DNA of 42,500 nt, taken from Paenibacillaceae bacterium (GTDB lineage Bacteria > Bacillota > Bacilli > Paenibacillales > Paenibacillaceae). The stretch is from assembly GCA_900766135.1 (NCBI GenBank), contig CAAFUF010000026.1, positions 1 through 42,500 of the forward strand, read 5' to 3'. The position numbers and the translations under genes were made by a program. This document shows positions 39,256-42,500 of the stretch, piece after piece. The stretch's first letter is position 1; the number at the start of each line of letters is the position of its first letter. A model generated the notes under the pieces. The model was not told the origin of the DNA and did not search any database. It worked only from the letters and a program-made list of their open reading frames with translations.

Positions 39256-39302
39256 AAAAAACCGATTCCTGCGGCTTCGTGCCGCGGTGAATCGGTTTTT
39301 TT
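39256..39302 (+). terminator. Intrinsic terminator of the radical SAM/peptide unit
   Basis: AAAAAACCGATTC pairs with GAATCGGTTTTTT, and GCGGC with GCCGC inside it, followed by a T run. It separates the peptide unit from the lipoprotein gene. Confidence 0.92.
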
Positions 39303-39382
39303 GCCAAAAAAGAAACTATTTCCTCTACTTGGACGTTCTATCAATAGAGACAACATTAAAAATTTTTCATATGGAGGTCGTA

Positions 39383-40876
39383 ATGAGGAGAAACTGGTTA
39401 CATAAGGGGATGTTGGTTGTACTGGCCTGTATGGTGTTTGCGGGTTGTGCCAGCCGTCCTGCGCAGGAGAAGGAGCAAAAATCCAGCTTAAAGATCATGT
39501 TTTGGGATGAGCGGTACTTTTTCCAGGAATACGGCGATTTATTTGCAATCGGACACCCCAACGTAGATATTGAAGTGGTCAGTTCGAACAAGATTTATAA
39601 CAGCTCGAACGGCGAGGAAATCGACTATGAGAAAGCTTTCTCCGAGTTTGTCGAAAAGGAGCAGCCGGACGTCATTTTATTGGACTCGTCCAATTACGAT
39701 AAATTCGCGACCGACGGAAAGCTGATGGAACTGGATACGTTGATCGAGCGGGATAAATACGATATCGAGACGATCTATCCGGCGTTGATCGAGATGCTGA
39801 AGGAGAAAGGCGGAGGCAAGCTGTACGGCCTGTCCCCGACTTTTAACGGGAGCGCTCTCTTTTATAACGCGGATTTGTTTGCGAAATACGGCATCGAGGT
39901 TCCGCACGACGGGATGACTTGGCAGGAAATTCTCGATCTCGCGCGCCGCTTCCCGACGGAAGGGGATAAGGATACGCGCGTTTATGGATTCGGTTCGCAA
40001 TACGGCATGTCGATGGAGAATTTGGCTTCTTCCATCGCACAGACCCAAGGGTTGCAGTTCTTGAATCCGGACACGATGAAGGTGACGATTAACACGGATT
40101 CCTGGAAACAAACGTATAAGCTGGCGATGGACGCGGTGGATTCCAAGGCTGTTTATATCCCCGAGGGCAACGGCTTTCAAGGCGGAACGATGGAGGAATA
40201 CTACAAGACCCAGCCCTTTGTGATGGGGCGGATGGCGATGGCCGTGGAGAGCCTCTATATGATGCAGGACATGAAGCAGGCTCAGGATTCGATTAAGGAT
40301 TACAAACCGTTCCAGCTCGGTGTTGCTGCAGGACCGGTGGATCCGGCTGATCCGCAGACGTCCCGGAACCTCTACTTTAGCGATATTTTCGCGATCCGGG
40401 CTAATTCGCCGAATGCGGATGCGGCTTGGGAATTTATCAAGTTCATTAATGGCGAGGAATTCGCCCGAGTTAAGTCGAGAACGATGAATAATGGTTTGCT
40501 TTCCCGTATGGGGATTGTTAAAGAGTATAACGGAGTCAACCTGGAGGCGTTCTATAAACTGAAGCCGAAGGTTGATCAGAGCGCGAACCGAAGCTTTGAG
40601 AAGATTCCAAATGATTTCTATATGCAATATCAGCCGGTTTTGGACCGGGAGCTGAAGCTTGCCCAGGAGAAGAAGAAATCGATTGATGAGGCGCTGCAAA
40701 CGGTGCAGGATGAAGCGCAAGCCCTCTTGGACAAAGCGGTGAAGGACGAAGCGGCCAAGAAGGGAACCGACAAATCCGGCGATACCGATGATAGTGCAAG
40801 CAGCGGCGGTGTCACCATCCTTGGAACCGGATCAACGGATGACGCTGCGGACTCGTCCTCGAACTCGGGCGAATAA
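39383..40876 (+). CDS. ABC-type extracellular solute-binding lipoprotein (family 1-like)
   Basis: 497 aa. The lipoprotein signal peptide ends in a lipobox (VFAGC). The periplasmic-binding fold resembles sugar-binding family 1 proteins: LKIMFWDERYFFQEYGDLF, PDVILLDSSNYDKFATDGKLMELD, GLSPTFNGSALFYNADLFAKYGI, and SPNADAAWEFIKFINGEEFARV. A C-terminal charged helix and an acidic Ser/Asp/Gly tail of about 40 residues (DKSGDTDDSASSGG) are unusual for the family. The start is ATG 39383 after GGAGG at 5 nt; the frame to 39287 contains the previous terminator. No permease or ATPase genes are nearby, so the ligand and partner transporter are unknown. Its own terminator is at 40904-40947. Confidence 0.88.
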   Translation: MRRNWLHKGMLVVLACMVFAGCASRPAQEKEQKSSLKIMFWDERYFFQEYGDLFAIGHPNVDIEVVSSNKIYNSSNGEEIDYEKAFSEFVEKEQPDVILLDSSNYDKFATDGKLMELDTLIERDKYDIETIYPALIEMLKEKGGGKLYGLSPTFNGSALFYNADLFAKYGIEVPHDGMTWQEILDLARRFPTEGDKDTRVYGFGSQYGMSMENLASSIAQTQGLQFLNPDTMKVTINTDSWKQTYKLAMDAVDSKAVYIPEGNGFQGGTMEEYYKTQPFVMGRMAMAVESLYMMQDMKQAQDSIKDYKPFQLGVAAGPVDPADPQTSRNLYFSDIFAIRANSPNADAAWEFIKFINGEEFARVKSRTMNNGLLSRMGIVKEYNGVNLEAFYKLKPKVDQSANRSFEKIPNDFYMQYQPVLDRELKLAQEKKKSIDEALQTVQDEAQALLDKAVKDEAAKKGTDKSGDTDDSASSGGVTILGTGSTDDAADSSSNSGE

Positions 40877-40903
40877 AGAACAGTCGGGCTAGGTTATCTA
40901 TAT

Positions 40904-40947
40904 GAGGGTTGATCTTTGCGCAAGCGGGGAATCGACCCTCTTTTTTT
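40904..40947 (+). terminator. Intrinsic terminator after the solute-binding gene
   Basis: GAGGGT and GAT pair with ATC and ACCCTC around a loop, followed by TTTTTTT. Confidence 0.88.
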
Positions 40948-41022
40948 GCGTAGCGCTGAAAATTTCGGCAGATTGCCATCATTGCCCCCGATTGTGCGGG
41001 TGTCGGCGGGAACGTTATATCG

Positions 41023-41028
41023 TATAAT
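41023..41028 (+). promoter_or_regulatory. -10 box of the MFS gene
   Basis: TATAAT 31 bp before the MFS ATG. No clear -35 lies 17 bp upstream. Confidence 0.4.
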
Positions 41029-41058
41029 CTTCAAAGAAAAACGGGAGGGGAGAACAAT

Positions 41059-42252
41059 ATGCCGAATACGAAGTGGTTACTAAACGCGCTGGTTCTGATC
41101 TGCTTCATGGACTTGTTTATCCAACTGCCGGTTATGGGACCTCTGGCGTTGAGCCTCGGGGCCAATTCTTTTCAAATCGGGCTTACCGTGGGGATGTACT
41201 CCCTGACCAATATGGTTGGCAATATGCTGGCGGGGTTCTGGATCGATCGACATGGAGGAAAAAGAATTCTGCTCGCCGGGTTGGTTGCGACCGCAGGGAT
41301 TCTCTTGCTGTATACGGCCGTTCGGCAGCCTGCGGAGCTTTTGGCGGTTCGCGTGCTGCACGGGCTCTTTGGCGGACTGTTGGTGCCGAGCGCATTTACG
41401 TTGGTGTCGCGCGTGGCCTCGGCTCGGGATCAAGGGCGCTCCATGGCTCTTTCCGGTGCGGCGGTTGGGGTTGCCGCCATTTTGGGGCCTGCTTTGGCCG
41501 GCATCATGAAAGCAAGTGCGGGATTGGATTGGTTATTCATAACCGCATCGGTCTTGCTCGCTTCGGGAGGAGGGCTGGTTCTGCTCGGAAAGCTTCATGA
41601 TAACAGGGTTCAGTCCGAGGGGCAGGGAGCTACTTCCGCTAGTTCGAAACAAGCGTTTATGGCTACGCTGCGGAACGAATCGGTTGCAACGGCTTATTAC
41701 GGCGCTTTTGCCTTGATGTTTGCCATGGGAGCCCTGACGTATAGCCTTCCTCTCAAAGCCGAAGCGTTAGGTTTGCCCGATCAAGCCGCTGGGTTGATGC
41801 TTAGTGTATTTGGCGTCGTTGCGATCAGCTTGTTCATATTGCCGAGCAACCGTTGGTTCGATCGGGTATCGCCCCTGCGTTTATGCGCTGCGGGAGGAGC
41901 CGTCGTCATTTTATCGCTCCTTGCACTTTCGATGATCGGACGCCAAGCGGGGATGTTTGCCGTTATGGCGGTTTACGGGTTAGGTTTCGCGCTTCTCTTC
42001 CCTTCCTTAAACGCCCTGCTCGTTGGCCGTGTGAGTCCGGAGCATAAGGGAAAGGCGTTCGGGATGTTTTATGCCTTCTTCTCTTTGGGCGTTGTTGCAG
42101 GTTCATCCGGGCTGAGCGCATTTACGGGCGATTATGATCTTGCGCTTCGTTTAGCCGCGGGTTTTCTGATCGTGTCCTGCAGCGGTGTCGGCGTTTGGGG
42201 GATCCGGCGGAGGCGGCGCGGGAAGAGGGAGATGAGCCCTTCGGCGAACTAA
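41059..42252 (+). CDS. MFS transporter, DHA1-like
   Basis: 397 aa with twelve predicted membrane segments. The loop 2-3 motif of the major facilitator family is present as GFWIDRHGGKRILL. Motif C-like GAAVGVAAILGPALAGIM in helix 5 points to a drug:H+ antiporter (12-helix) member. The central loop is hydrophilic (HDNRVQSEGQGATSASSK). The substrate is unknown. It is the second transporter-type gene after the RiPP-like locus but has its own upstream promoter box and is preceded by a terminator, so a link to that locus is speculative. AGGGGAG precedes the ATG. The rRNA operon promoter starts about 130 bp downstream. Confidence 0.88.
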   Translation: MPNTKWLLNALVLICFMDLFIQLPVMGPLALSLGANSFQIGLTVGMYSLTNMVGNMLAGFWIDRHGGKRILLAGLVATAGILLLYTAVRQPAELLAVRVLHGLFGGLLVPSAFTLVSRVASARDQGRSMALSGAAVGVAAILGPALAGIMKASAGLDWLFITASVLLASGGGLVLLGKLHDNRVQSEGQGATSASSKQAFMATLRNESVATAYYGAFALMFAMGALTYSLPLKAEALGLPDQAAGLMLSVFGVVAISLFILPSNRWFDRVSPLRLCAAGGAVVILSLLALSMIGRQAGMFAVMAVYGLGFALLFPSLNALLVGRVSPEHKGKAFGMFYAFFSLGVVAGSSGLSAFTGDYDLALRLAAGFLIVSCSGVGVWGIRRRRRGKREMSPSAN

Positions 42253-42384
42253 ATTTCTATGTGTCATCGGCATCTCATTGGCTGGGGAATATTTCATATT
42301 GCAAAAAGACGGCCGGCGTGATAAATTATTACTTGTCGCTTCGGACGACGTTTTGTAGAAAGCTTACAAGAGTCGAAAAAGAAG

Positions 42385-42413
42385 TTGACAAGGTTCGACT
42401 GATTGAGTATAAT
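42385..42413 (+). promoter_or_regulatory. Strong sigma-A promoter, probably rRNA operon P
   Basis: TTGACA at 42385-42390 and TATAAT at 42408-42413 are both perfect consensus with a 17-bp spacer. A boxA-like leader follows about 60 bp later, which points to an rrn operon just outside the window. Confidence 0.85.
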
Positions 42414-42469
42414 AAATAACTGTTCGACAAAAACTGAATTTAACTTCAGGGTTGTCGATCCGCAAGCAA

Positions 42470-42489
42470 GTTCTTTGAAAACTGAACAA
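42470..42489 (+). promoter_or_regulatory. boxA-like antitermination sequence of an rRNA leader
   Basis: GTTCTTTGAAAACTGAACAA is the sequence commonly found in Bacillales rRNA leaders shortly before the 16S gene. The 16S gene itself is not in the window. Confidence 0.8.
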
Positions 42490-42500
42490 ATGGAACACGT

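Overview
The window looks like a nearly complete draft contig from a Paenibacillus-type member of the Bacillales. Bases 1-15 are the 3' end of the Illumina adapter, and the right end stops in an rRNA leader (sigma-A promoter plus a boxA-like sequence), a place where short-read assemblies usually break. The Paenibacillus assignment is my inference from gene content: uvrB-uvrA near a motAB-type pair, dgk-dck, pcrB-pcrA-ligA, DUF6809-like and holin-like small proteins, strong AGGAGG ribosome binding sites, several TTG/GTG starts, and a GC content that looks to be in the mid-50s.

Layout. 1-1480: end of an unidentified gene, a terminator, and a nuclease-like/winged-helix gene bracketed by two 183-bp palindromic elements. 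1488-8887: stator genes, then uvrB and uvrA. 8971-11180: siroheme nitrite/sulfite reductase and a small membrane protein. 11250-16690: small peptides, two secreted proteins (the second a compositional mosaic) and an AbrB-type regulator. 16880-21170: deoxynucleoside kinases and a U32 peptidase-family protein. 21530-25740: a frameshifted small gene, a type I toxin locus, fucO, and small DUF6809-like, ribbon-helix-helix and unknown proteins. 25860-31610: galU, rfbCBD, an acyltransferase and a GDPD-like protein. 31805-37540: pcrB, pcrA, ligA. 37729-39302: a radical SAM/SPASM maturase with a 27-codon peptide gene, a likely uncharacterised RiPP. 39383-42252: a solute-binding lipoprotein and an MFS transporter, then the rRNA promoter.

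Two things stand out. (1) Five intergenic elements share one rigid design: each is exactly 183 bp, with two forward and two inverted copies of a TAACGGA-headed motif of about 28 bp. Motif starts are exactly 50 bp apart in the left pair, and motif ends exactly 50 bp apart in the right pair. Two further intergenic elements, at 24340 and 35225, have unrelated motifs but the same 2+2 layout at about a 50-bp pitch. (2) The radical SAM maturase has an apparent N-terminal recognition domain and is followed by a peptide gene with a near-perfect Shine-Dalgarno sequence and its own terminator.

Functionally the window mixes DNA repair and replication (uvrA, uvrB, pcrA, ligA, dgk, dck), envelope and polysaccharide work (galU, rfbCBD, acyltransferase, pcrB, GDPD-like protein) and accessory small-peptide systems. 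No CRISPR array, insertion-sequence transposase or tRNA was recognised.
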